Shown here in pieces: positions 48,520-59,445 of a DNA stretch of 64,000 bases. The notes under the pieces were generated by a model. That model worked only from the letters and a program-made list of their open reading frames with translations, did not search any database and was not told the origin of the DNA. How positions within the stretch are numbered: the stretch's first letter is position 1; each line of letters starts with the position of its first letter. Source of the stretch: Polytrichum commune (Eukaryota > Streptophyta > Polytrichopsida > Polytrichales > Polytrichaceae); contig OX485803.1 of assembly GCA_950295325.1 (NCBI GenBank), positions 56,621,554-56,685,553 on the forward strand. The letters are read 5' to 3'. Made by a program: the position numbers and the translations under genes.

Positions 48520-49153
48520 CTTGGGGAGGTCACTCCCTCTTATATTAATGCATATACGTGCGCTCATGACTTATTTATCGGGGGGCTATTTACCTTGCAG
48601 AAAATACTATAAGGTATTGTATTTTTCAAAATAAAGGTATTTGTTTGTATTTTTATACACCCTATTAGTGATTATATTTTTTTCGGGGGGGGGGGGACTC
48701 ATTTTAAAATAACCTATTTTACTTATATTTCCAAAGATAATTGGAAAGAAAATTGTAATTCAAACAACACGCTGAAATTGTCCCTCCCGGCATGTAGGTA
48801 GAGAACATTAACTCCACATTGAATACGTTGGTTTGGTAATGTTCAAACCAACCAACCTGCGAAGTCATCCATCCAATCTTTTTCAATAGAAAATTACCTC
48901 TTTTCATCCACTAGCAGAGATCCTACCCTAAACCAGCTATCCCTAGTAATTGTTTCCACACTATTTTACATGAACCCATTAGATAAAAGAAGCCATTATA
49001 TGTGATGGTATTTTACATGTAAAAATTTTCAATATTCTTAAATCCCCTATATTACATGTACGTTTTTTGCAAAATTTATCTACAATGAATATATTAGACC
49101 CTATTTTTTTATCGCATGTTGTTTCTATGATTATTACCAATGACCTCCTTGAG
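48520..49153. mobile_element. hAT-type MITE, copy 4, with a nested insertion
   Basis: The ends CTTGGGGAGGTCACT and (reversed) CTCAAGGAGGTCATT are diverged forms of the family ends. The flanks GACACTGG (48512-48519) and CACGCTGG (49154-49161) agree at 6 of 8 bases. After AAAATAAAGG (48640) the family sequence breaks off and resumes at TGTGATGGTATTTTACATG (about 49000). About 360 bp of unrelated sequence, with a run of G near 48685-48697, sits between. The insert has no obvious terminal repeats. Confidence 0.78.
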
Positions 49154-49161
49154 CACGCTGG

Positions 49162-51700
49162 ACTCACTACTTGACTCTCTTGTCATGTTCTCTCCTTTAT
49201 TATATCTTGTTGTGTGTTTGGTAAAGTTCACTCGTCACTCCTCAAGTTAATCACTTAGATAGCAATGTTATATAAACCTCCACTATTGGCTTAAAGTTTT
49301 GCAATCAGGTAGTGTCGAGAGTACAATATTATGGGTTGGATTCTATAGTTCTCTATGTCCATGTGACATTGGCTCTAAATACATCTTCTTGAACCCTAAT
49401 GAGAAGAAATGAGAGTTGAAGATGTGTGGGTGTAGAAGGCCTATGTTTAGAAAATAATGGTCATAAAGAACTATTAAAGAATGACATTACTCAATGAATT
49501 CTAGGATCGCACCAAGTTCCAAGAGAACAAATATTGACATTTCCATATGGGAACTAAGGTGAGGTCCGAAGCGAGAATGTGCGTGTTATTGTAGTAAGTT
49601 TCATTTTTAATCAATCGGAGCTTGGAATGCAAATTTAAGTGGTAGCTCAATTTTGACAGAAGCACGTTGACTTTTATGTTTATAATATGAGATTCAAATA
49701 TATCAAATAATTGGGTTTTGTTGATTATGACCCACATCAGGTACACAACATAGCATCCCCAACCCTTTGACTCTCCTTGTGCAACACCACTAAAATCAAC
49801 TAATATGCCTAGTTGATACACTTTTTGTAATCTCAACAAACCATTTCATGGCGAGATTCAAGCTAAACAAACTACACAATGTTGATAAGATTTGGTGATG
49901 TAATTGTGGATTGCAAGCAAGTCATTGTTGGGAGCCATAAGAAAGTCCCGAGCATCATTACTTTCCTCCAAAATAGTACTACAACCTTGGATTCCGAAGC
50001 TTTGATAAGGTGAGGTTGTTGTGAGATCCCAAGGGTGCATCTTTTATTTTTATTTATATAAAAAAAACCCACGTGCATTCGCAACATAATGTAAAAACCC
50101 TCTATATATACATTTATTTTTTAAAAAATAGTGCGAATAGAAGCAATACACATACAATTTAAATGATATACTTTTGAATAATGATGTACTCCTATCATAT
50201 ATAAAATTTAAAACCTTGACATTCATTAATAAAGTTGTTGAAGACATTTTAATCCCTTGGATGTAACTCATAAGCATCCAAGTCTACAATACATGTCATA
50301 AACCTAATACCATTATTGTTTCTAAATCTACCATCAAATGATTGTAAGATTATAAGACCACTTATTGATGGTTTCTTTTCGATACCAACATAAATCAATC
50401 CCCATGTTTTGATCCTAGAACTTGCAATAATTGCGACCTTGAAATGCTAGATCTAAATCGTTGCACACATTGGAAGTTTACTAGTAATGCAAAAACAATT
50501 GACAAAAAACCCACTTGGAAATTAACACCTTTGCAATTTCGATGCCGTCCATCATCTAACAAAGGCATCAACCACAAAGAAGCGCCACAAAGAAGCGTTG
50601 GCTGTACTTCTTGCAATCCTAAGCAAGAAGTGGGCTCGTTTTCCCTCAACCAAACCTTCCAAAATCCTAATATTGTCTCTTCCATACATCCATGGATGAG
50701 ATAAGGAAATGAGAAAATTATTCAATCCTAGTTTCATCCAATATGAAATACTTATCCCATAAATTTTAGTGACCCTACCATACAAGTACAGATGTCATAT
50801 ATATTTCCTAAAAGTCCACGGTACATGTACATAACTACAAGTATTAGTTTGTGTAGCATATGTATATGTAGTACGGAAAAGTTAAAATTGATACCCTTTT
50901 TGTGCACTCACGTATACTTAAATGTGTTATGGAAGGTGCACCCCCTGGGGTGAGAACACAAATTTATGTTTTCTTGTTGTTGGTGTTGGATTTATAGATT
51001 GCAATCAAATCTCAATTTTCAGCTACCAAGAGTTTCCAAGTATAGTATGTTATACAAAGAGAAAGGTGTGAATTGGAAGGTGAGTGCCGGATATTTGATT
51101 GTCTTGTTGAAGTTTGTGTGTGTGGAAGTAGGTAGAGGAGTAGCAAAGCCAGGAGGAAGCCAACTAGGTAAACAACTCTCTCTTTACCGCATATTGGATC
51201 AAATCTTTTGTTTCTTTGGCAATGTATGCTAGTCTCTAACATGAATTTGAATATTGGCGTTGCTAGGAACAATTAGAGGCATTATGTAGGGTTCATAAAT
51301 CATGTTGTGGTGATGCTCAATTAATGCCGGAGAAGGATGTAGGTTAGAAATATTTAAGATGCTTGGAGCAATTGAGTTGGACATATCACAAAATTTCCAT
51401 AAAACCACAAGGACAAAAACCACAAGGACAATAAATGCTACGGAGGCTTATTTTAAATCACTTTCAATATTTTGATGGAGGATGAAACTTAGAGGTTGGA
51501 TGCATATGCATGTAAATCTCAATTTATTTTTATGTGATGAAGCCTAATGACAGGATCAAAGAAACTGAACTGCCAAATAGGTTATGGTGATAAAACTACG
51601 CCTCCCTTTCAAGGAATGTAGATTTTGTTGTTTGAAATTGGAATGCCAATTGTTTAGTCAACATTAACACCAAGTTGGAAGTTGTGCTACATTGTTTTGA
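49162..51700. other. Intergenic, no gene recognised
   Basis: Minus frames of 96-112 codons (49501-49839, 50395-50685) carry no motif I recognise. The pieces around 50.2-50.8 kb on the minus strand are in several frames and might be an old transposon gene, but this cannot be supported. Confidence 0.3.
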
Positions 51701-51922
51701 CTTATTAGTATGGGTTACCATTTAGAGTTACGCATTGCTATAACATTTTAATGAGAGTATCAATTTTCATCCAAATAACAATAGTAGTTAATATGCACAT
51801 TGAAGAATATGATATAACTTAGTTGGTAAAAAATGATAATGTTGGTTGAAAAAAACAGTAATGTTAATAAAAAAAGTTATAGCAACACATGACTCTGAAT
51901 GATAACCCACACTAATTAGACT
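51701..51922. mobile_element. Long-TIR MITE (family L), copy 7
   Basis: The left arm TTATTAGTATGGGTTACCATTTAGAGTTACGCATTGCTATAAC and the right arm TTATAGCAACACATGACTCTGAATGATAACCCACACTAATTAG are inverted repeats. Non-coding. Confidence 0.78.
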
Positions 51923-52342
51923 CAACAATGTAGCCTCAAAAAAGAAAGAGGACCAGTAAGCTGGCATTGAAGACATTATGGGTTTTAGTATATCCCAATA
52001 GTGAGGAATTTTTGGCGTCATATTTTCAATGTGAATGTGTGAGGCTGTTTCCAAATGCCACTCTCTCCACCAAATCTCTGTCCAAACAAGAATCAAGCTC
52101 TCGAATAACAACACCCGACACCCTAGTTGCTTTTGTTAGAAAACTGGTGTCAACAACTGCAATAAATTTGACATTCATCCAAGCTTGGATGATATTCATT
52201 CATGTAATCTTTTCTCCAAGTGGTCAACCCAATTTGAGGGGCTTGGCATCCTAGCACCTACCAAGGAGGTGGGGGGAGGTGAGTAAATAGTAAAAACATG
52301 TTCCCTCTAGGTTAGTTATTGATTCATCTCAATTTAAGTTTA

Positions 52343-52851
52343 GGGCCACTTCACATTATAGTCGTCCAAGTCGAGAGGCCGTGGGATTGAATGGTCAAAC
52401 TTTGTTGAGAGTCCAAAGAAATGGGTTCCAAAAAGTCAATAAAATAAAGGAATTGGAGCCTTCGGCTAGGCATAGTGTGAAACCTCCAAAGGCCAAGCCC
52501 AGAGTCCAAGTGAAAGAGAGGAAGAAGGAGCATCCCACTTTATTCCATGCCCAAAACAACCCCTCCAATCTAACGGCCAAGATCTTGTCAAATTTTGATA
52601 CTTTTTCATAAAAAAAAACTCGCCAGCCTCTCAACCATAGTGTGGGTTTATATAAATGTCTGACCCAAACTTTCTTTAAGAGCCCACCACTTAGATAAAA
52701 AAGCACTGCCATGTAGGCATTTTGGAGAGCGATGGCCTTTGGACTTTGGCCTCTAGTTTGAAGGGTCGAGAGGCCAAATTCTTGGTTTCTTGCAATCTGA
52801 TTGGTGGAAATCGATGGCCTCTCGACCTTCAGCCGTAGTGTAAAGTGGCCC
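52343..52851. mobile_element. Tourist-like MITE, subfamily A, copy 3 (509 bp)
   Basis: The ends GGGCCACTTCACATTATAG and (reversed) GGGCCACTTTACACTACGG are flanked by TTA on both sides (52340-52342 and 52852-52854). The interior is the reverse complement of the 40905-41398 copy (GAATGGTCAAACTTTGTTGAG, GGAATTGGAGCCTTCGGCT). The 173-codon minus frame across it is not a gene. Confidence 0.88.
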
Positions 52852-52933
52852 TTATTGTCATGTTTTGGGAGTTTTGGCCTTGAGTTTAGGGGTTGGTGTC
52901 TTAAAATAGACATCAAGAGGCTTTATATTATAC

Positions 52934-53141
52934 TGATTATCTCAACTAGTGTGTGTTATCCTTTGGAGTTACACAATGCTATATCTAGGTAAAGAAAATG
53001 TAATATTCTACTGAGCAAAGTCATTTACTTTTTTATAATGTCCGAACAAACTATTGAACTTTCATTAGAAATTGAACTCTTGTGTAAGACAATATTGCAT
53101 TGTGTAACTCCAAATAATAACGTGCATTAATTGGGACAATT
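52934..53141. mobile_element. Long-TIR MITE (family L), copy 8
   Basis: The left arm TTATCTCAACTAGTGTGTGTTATCCTTTGGAGTTACACAATGC and the right arm GCATTGTGTAACTCCAAATAATAACGTGCATTAATTGGGACAA are long inverted repeats. The interior ATAATGTCCGAACAAACTATTGAACTTTCATTAG is the most complete family interior in the window. It lies only 80 bp from the Tourist-like copy at 52343-52851. Confidence 0.82.
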
Positions 53142-53159
53142 AGTGTAGTAACCAATGTT

Positions 53160-53789
53160 TCCAACCTCCCCTTCCCCCAATTTGCCTTTCCCCTTGGTAT
53201 GTGTTGTGAACATTCGCACCAATTTGTGATTGTGAAGTAGTGGTAGATAACATTGAGTGACTGAGTGAAGAAACTATGTAGACCACAAATCACATCAACC
53301 GATTAAGAAGAAAACTAGACATAGGTGTTACTTCTACACACCCAATTCCACCGTGCCTCTTCTTGTTATGGCACTTCTTTCATAAATTTTGTACATGCTT
53401 GGAAGTTGGACACCATTCCAAAGCTACAAGTGAATGTTCACAACACCTACCAAGGGGGTCCACACAAAACGGAGGATGGGAGGGTAAACAAATCTATTAC
53501 TATCGTACAATCCAAAATTTACTATTTGAACTCCTAGATCATGGTCAAAGACCTAAAATTTGTCTCATGAGCATATAAATTGGGATGAGTTAGCAACCAA
53601 TATATGGGGCGGGGGGGGGGGGGGGGAGGATGGTTTTATTATCAACCCTTGGTAGGTGTTAGAAACCAAATTTTAAGGCTGCTAGCTAGAGACGATGAGT
53701 CATTCCCTCGGTTTTTGGTTTGAATATATTTGTTCCATCTACATATTTCAATAACACGTGACGCTAACAATAGCTACGTTAAATATTGT
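53160..53789. repeat. Dispersed repeat R3: copy 2, an inverted fragment and an oligo-G run
   Basis: Bases 53426-53740 share gtgaatgttcacaacac..accaaggggg and ggtaggtgttagaaacc with 22010-22400. The start of the block recurs in reverse at about 53175-53220 (ccccttggtatgtgttgtgaacattcgcacc), giving a short inverted repeat around about 200 bases. A run of about 17 G lies at 53608-53627. Confidence 0.5.
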
Positions 53790-53980
53790 AATCAGTGTCC
53801 CTTGTTATTTTGAGTTATGCAGTGTTGTATCTAATTACCATACATCTCATATTTTGTGAACAAATGTACAAATGGTTGTTTTAGACATTACAAAACATCA
53901 CCACTGGTAATTGGTAAAAGGATATATCAATAGTATAAAAAAAATAGCATTGTGTAACTACAAATAGCAAGTGACACTTA
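53790..53980. mobile_element. Long-TIR MITE (family L), weak copy
   Basis: AATCAGTGTCCCTTGTTATTTTGAGTTATGCAGTG on the left is an inverted relative of GCATTGTGTAACTACAAATAGCAAGTGACACTT on the right. Diverged and non-coding. Confidence 0.5.
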
Positions 53981-54029
53981 AGCATCAAGAAAGAAAAGAA
54001 AAAGAAAGTCAATGTGTACTCATTGACAT

Positions 54030-55455
54030 GTGGTGTCCATTCACCACTTCCTTTCCATGACCGTATTATGATGGGTGGTGAGGAGGGTGGTGGTGGTGGT
54101 GGTGATGTGGCTTAGTAACTATTTTGGTAGGTGGACCTTGTTTATAAATTTTATTTTTGTAAGGTAGAGGGTTAATGGGTATGTAATCAGGATTTTGCAA
54201 CGTTTGATGTTAGTCGAGTGGGATCAAGGTTTGATTTTTTGCTAGTTTTATTTTTCTTAGTATGATGTGGGTTAGGTAACAAATAGATATTTGTGAGAAT
54301 GTTTCCATCTATTTGTGGTCTTTATTGGTGGGAAATTTGAGATCGAGGAGTTGTTTGTTGATGGTGGTGGTGTGGATAGAGCTTGGAATACATGTTGTGA
54401 TGATTATTGGTAGAAGGACCAACCATCCTTGTTGGGTTAGAAGCGGTTGGAGTATGTTGTATTTCTCTAATTTCCTAGTGGTAGCGGTTTAGGGGAATCT
54501 ATCTTTGCAGTCAGAAAATTAATATATTTGAATTTTTAGGTTGGGGTGGGGTATGAAGGGGGGGGGGGTGGGTTGTAGGTGTTGTGTCGAGTATGCATAG
54601 GATACATGGTCGCAGCCATGCTGGGCATGTACATCTTGGGAGGAGCCATGATGGAACATTGTTATTTGGATTTCAATTCATGTGTTTGCTGACATTGATG
54701 AGTGTAAATCATCTTGTTGTGGGGTGGACTAGGAGAGTGTTGGCTAGGGCGTGGACCACTTTGTTGTATTGGTTGGTGTGAAGGTTATTTATGTGTCTAT
54801 TTGTGCAACATGATAGTAGGTGGAGGTATGTGTCATTTTCTTTTATTGAACAAAGATTGCAGATTGGTGACATGTCTTGTTTGAAGGCATGATTTTCGTG
54901 GTAGTTGCCAAGGTATCTATGGTGTCTAAATTTTAGAACTTGTGTGATTTGGGCATCAACTATCCTTGGGGCATTTCAAAAGAGATTAGACCATATTGGG
55001 TTTGCCATTTGTCTACGTTTGGTATGGTGTTTTTAGCGTGTGAAATTGGTTCACTTTTATATTTTGTCTCTATGTACCTTATTAGGTTTATAACAAATTC
55101 ATTATGTTGGGTGGAAGCAAGGGGGGGGGGGGGGGATGGAGGGCCATAATGGTGTTTGGTCTCCAATGAGGTGGAAAGGGGTTTTGACTATTTGTGGGCC
55201 AAGAGCACTATTTTTTTGCTAGTCATCTTCATCGTTGCCAATGATGTTTGTGTGGGTCTGGAATTTTTGGATGGTTATGTTGTGTGGGGATTTTTTCATA
55301 AAGTATACCATGAATGTGCAATTAGGAGTTTGTCTGGGTGGTTGTCTTGTAAGGACATGTGCACGATATGGTTCACTAATAGGTCTATGTTATTATGTTG
55401 TCCATGAAGATGCATGTGTTAGTGCTAGTGATTTGATGTGTTCTATTTATAGTAA
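54030..55455 (-). pseudogene. LINE ORF2 C-terminal relic, copy 2
   Basis: Read on the minus strand. Near 55.1-54.96 kb: SLETKHHYGPPS and FVINLIRYIETKYKSEPISH. Near 54.92-54.8 kb: FRHHRYLGNYHENHAFKQD, then CNLCSIKEN..YLHLLSCC, a CxxC..H..CC zinc motif like that after the reverse transcriptase in many LINEs. Then HALANTLLVHPTTR. Near 54.45-54.25 kb: RKLEKYNILQPLLTQQGW, LPIIITTCIPSSIHTTTIN and METFSQISICYLTHIIL. The order equals the copy at 29.9-30.5 kb. Several stops and frame changes. The reverse-transcriptase core is not present; the upstream end abuts the Ty3 fragment near 55.49 kb. Oligo-G runs (54559-54567, 55121-55134) interrupt it. Confidence 0.7.
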
Positions 55456-55499
55456 GATTGTGTAAAGTTCGGCTCTTAATATGTTTGGGTATCCCCATT

Positions 55500-57007
55500 G
55501 GGCCAATAATGGTGGAAGGAGAGCAAGGTAAGTATGGGAGTCAAGCTCCATACGCTCTCATTGACGTAGGTCCACGTCCTTTAGCAATTAGAGAACCGGC
55601 ACCACTGTTAGCATTACCAGCCCCTAGAGTAGATCCTCATTTACAGGAGGTGGAGAAGAGGTTGGGTGCTAATCAGTTGGGATTTCAAGAGGCCATGATT
55701 AAGCAAATGCAAAGTCTCACGGATCAGATGTCATTGATGGTTAGGAGCCAACAACCTGGTCCTCCTCTTCAAGTTCAGTCGGGTAGGCATGTCTCGGGAT
55801 TGTGGTGCGTTTAGTGTGGCCAACCGGGTCACACTCGTCAGTTTTGTAGGAATGGACAAAACCGGGATCAAATAATGAACGGTGGTCCACCTCCACAAAA
55901 CCAAAGGGGTCAAGGACAAATTCAGTATGGACAGGGTAACAATAAGGGACCTCCTCCTAGAGGTCAAGGTGGTCAAAATGTAGAGAGGAAGGAGTTCCAT
56001 CTTTTTGTGAAAGATGACATGCACAAGGTCAATGTTGGTCCGAAGGACAAGGTTATGGTTGTAGCAATTGTGGGGGAAACCATCATTCGGACGAGTGTTG
56101 TCAACCGGATAAGATCATTAGCATGCCCAACCCGGTGGCCAACCCACAACAACAAACTAGAGATAACATGAGGGGAGCTAGGCCACAGGGTGGACCACCG
56201 AATGAGCTTAGATCACCGAACTTCTATTTTGACCATGGGAATGCAAGACAAACTTTTCATCCTCCGGCGGGATTGCAAACGACGAATGGATACATTCCAA
56301 TTCAGAATAGGCAAGGGATCCCACATAATTTCAACAATAGGAGGCAAGCTCCTCCCACGGATCCGAGGCCGTCTAATTCTCAGGATGTCAGGTTCACGGA
56401 GGGTGTAGTGGAGTCATATCATGATGAGTCCATTCCTTTTCAAATGGGTATTGGTGAGGAGCAAGGTCAATGGCCTCCACACACCAATGCTATCACCTAT
56501 GAGTTGAGGAGTTTAGATGATGAGATCACTCATGAGGCACCGGCATTGGCGGTTACCACTAGGGCTATGTGGGGAAATCTTCCGCCAGAGGAAGCGGTGA
56601 AATCACAGGAGGAGGATTCTTCGGGAGAGGCTCCTGAATTGTTAGATTTAGAGAAGGCAGTTAGGACAACTAGAAGAGCCACTGAGGTACTAGAGAGGGA
56701 GAATGTGATTCTCCAAGATAGGGAGAGGCCTAATGTCATTCATGATTTAGACGGTAGTGACATAGAAGAATGGTAAAGACCGGGAATTCCTTTGGATGAA
56801 TTTGATGGTGTTGGCAATACAAAGGTGAAGAAACATAATGACTATGATTTATGGGCCGATCTTAGCTCACTTAAGGCCGACATTACCTTTGGACAGTTGT
56901 TGGAGATATCACCCATGGCTCGTAAGACTCTCAAAGAAGGAATGCCGGTGAATAGGAGAACTAGGAAAGTGAAGACTAGGGTGGCTGCTAGAATTCAGTT
57001 GGAATGA
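55500..57007 (+). pseudogene. gag C-terminal relic with two zinc knuckles
   Basis: Gag packages the element RNA. The remaining piece begins around VEGEQGKYGSQAPYALIDVG, followed by a helical stretch (EVEKRLGANQLGFQEAMIKQ). The first CCHC knuckle reads CV-stop-CGQPGHTRQFC; the TAG at about 55813 sits between the two Cys. A frame change near 56030 precedes a second knuckle, CSNCGGNHHSDEC (about 56060-56098). A Pro/Gln-rich linker and an acidic stretch to a TAA at 56774-56776 follow, then LDEFDGVG to a TGA at 57005. The capsid part of gag is absent. Not translatable as a whole. Confidence 0.8.
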
Positions 57008-57436
57008 GGCGGGCGTGATGTCAAGGCAATTGAAATCGAAGTTATGGTGGTAGACAAAGTGGTCCGGAATGTGTTAGTGGATGGAGGTAGTGGTCTAAAT
57101 ATCTTGCCGGAGCACACCATGAAGAGGTTGGGTCTTAGTCTTACGGGTCCATCACCTTTCATCATCAACATGACGAATCAAACTCCGGCCGTGCCTTTGT
57201 GAATGATGAAGGATTGTAGGATTAGCACCGGAGGTGAAGAATATGTGGTCACTTTTCATGTCATTAAGATACACTCTAACGAAGATACATTTCTCATTTT
57301 GTTAGGTAGGCCATGGTTGAGAATGTCGGATGCCATAGTAGAGTGGGGAGGTCCCAAGCCTTCCATCACTTACGGTCCTAAAGATAATAGGGTCAAGGTT
57401 TTCATAGGGTCATTAGGTGGTTGGGTGAGAAAATAA
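57008..57436 (+). pseudogene. Ty3 aspartic protease relic
   Basis: Retroviral-type aspartic protease, which would cut the polyprotein. Reads VRNVLVDGGSGLNILPEHTM with LVDGGSG at the active-site position (many families have D(S/T)G; DGG is seen in plant Ty3 lineages), then KRLGLSLTGPSPF, a TGA at 57200-57202 and TFLILLGRPWLR, the second conserved loop. It ends with TAA at 57434. Two stops make it dead. Same frame as the preceding gag piece. Confidence 0.75.
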
Positions 57437-59445
57437 ATCACCTCATCCTCAGAGGATGAAGTTGATGACAAAGAAGACGACAATGATGGTGAGGCATTGG
57501 TAGGAGTGGTCTACTCGGATGGTCATGGGAAAATCATAGATTCAGGATTGGGTGGCTTAGGTCCTAGTTTCTATCATTATGGGGATGACGGAGAATATGC
57601 ACAGTGGTTGAGAGATTATTCGGAATCGGAGTTTGATGTGATGGTGACGTCTCACCATGCATATTTGAACGATAAGATTATTAGTTCTAGGGGTGAGGAA
57701 TATTCTTTGTTGGAGCCATGTGAGGTGCTCACCGAGGAGGAATGGATTTTAGGGGGATTGACACCTTGGGTAGATGATGTGGAAGACAGTGACGTTCGTA
57801 TAGTACATGTGGATGAGACTCAGAATGAGGAGGCTATTGTGGAAGTTGTGAGCTTGGAGGAGCCTCTACACTTCAAGACTACGTCAACGGGGATAATGGT
57901 TGGACATGATATCAAGAATTATCCTAAGGTTCCTCCGGATTGGTATAGGAACAAGGATGAGCAAACTCATGTGTCGGAAGCAGATTGGAAGTATGTGGAT
58001 GTGACAACAAGGGATAAAAAGATTAGGCAAATGAAGATGGGGTCTAAGTTGGAGGAGAAAAAAATTAAGGAATATAGCGAGTTGGTGGATGAATTTAGTG
58101 ACACCTTTGTTTGGTCGTATGATGAGCTTAAGGGGAACCCTAGAGAGATGGTGGAGCATCGCATTCCTTTGATTTTAGGCGCGAGGCCAATTAGACAAAA
58201 GGAGAGAAGAATGAACCCACAATTACAATTGTTGGTTAAAGCGGAATTAGAGAGATTGTGGAAGGCCGGTTTTATTAAGCCGGTGTAGATTACGGATTGG
58301 GTCTCTCCAATGGTCTTGGTAAAGAAAAAGAATGGGAAGTTGAGGGTGTGTGTCGATTATCGGAAGTTAAATGCGTACACACAAAAGATCATTTCCCATT
58401 AGCATTCATCACACTATTGCTAGAGGAGGTAGGTGGTCATACAAGATACACGTTCATGAATGGGTATGCGGGCTACAATCAAATTTCCATCGTTTTTCAA
58501 GACATTCATAAAACGGCCTTCACCACTCCTTGGGATACTTTTGTTTGGATTGTCATGCCTTTTGGTTTATGTAATGGTACGGCTACATTCCAAATATTAG
58601 TCATGTACATTTTTACCGACTTGTTGTACAAGTCTATGACTGTGTTTGTAGATGACTTTAGCACTCAGTTTAGTGCTAATTCATATTTAGAATGTGTTAG
58701 GGAGGCTTTGATTAGGTGTAGGAAAATACAACTTGCTTTGAATCCGGACAAGACATTCTTAGGTGTCCAAAAGAGAGTGTTATTGGGCTATGTCGTGAGT
58801 GAAAAGGGAAGAGAGCCCGACCTCGAGAAGATAATTGTGATAGATGGATTGCAGACTTCCACAAATGCTAGGGAAATAGCCAAGTTGTTAGGACATGTGG
58901 GTTGGTATAGGGAGTTGATTCCAAATTACTCCAAGATAGCCGTTCTCATTACTCAGTTGCTTAGGAAGGATTGTAGGTTTGAATGGACAGAGGCTTGCCA
59001 AAGGGCATTTGATGAATTGATGAATAAATTGAGCACCTATCCGGTAATAGTGCCACCGGACTGGGAAAAACCGTTTCATGTGTTTTGTGATGCTAGCTCA
59101 GTAGCCATATGTAGTGCATTATGTCAAGCGACAGGGAAAAATGAGAAGGATTGACCCGTGGCTTATGCGAGCCGGCAGTTGACACCGGCAGAGAGAAACT
59201 ATTCTACCACGGAGAAGGAGTGTTTGGCCATGGTCTTCTCAGTCAAGAAATTTCGCCATTACCTAATGTGTAATCCGGTAGTTTTCTTTGTCCATCACAT
59301 GGCGATCAAGTTCTTGGTCAATAAGACGGAGTTGAGTGGTAGGTTGGCTAGATGGGTGCTACTCTTAGAGGAGTTTGACTATACTTTGAGAAATGAGGAA
59401 TTGATTATGTTGATGAAGTTCACCTCCATTCTTTTAAGGGTATAG
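57437..59445 (+). pseudogene. Ty3 reverse transcriptase/RNase H relic
   Basis: After an acidic linker (57497-57780) come HRIPLILGARPIRQKERRM and AELERLWKAGFIKPV, a TAG at 58286, then ITDWVSPMVLVKKKNGKLRV and CVDYRKLN. A frame change near 58385 leads to the RT core: FMNGYAGYNQI, TAFTTPWDTFVW, MPFGLCNGTATFQ (usually LCNAPATFQ) and the catalytic FVDDFS. RNase H starts VFCDASS (first Asp), then a TGA at 59152, YSTTEKECLAMVFSVKKFRH (Glu), and VFFVHHMAIKFLVNK, where a catalytic Asp (VDH) has become His. RLARWVLLLEEFDYTLR marks its end. Dead by stops, a shift and the lost Asp. Confidence 0.88.

Noticed and set aside
52395..52916. 173-codon minus frame as a gene
   Set aside because: It lies almost wholly within a Tourist-like MITE and continues past its end. 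It is a chance frame.
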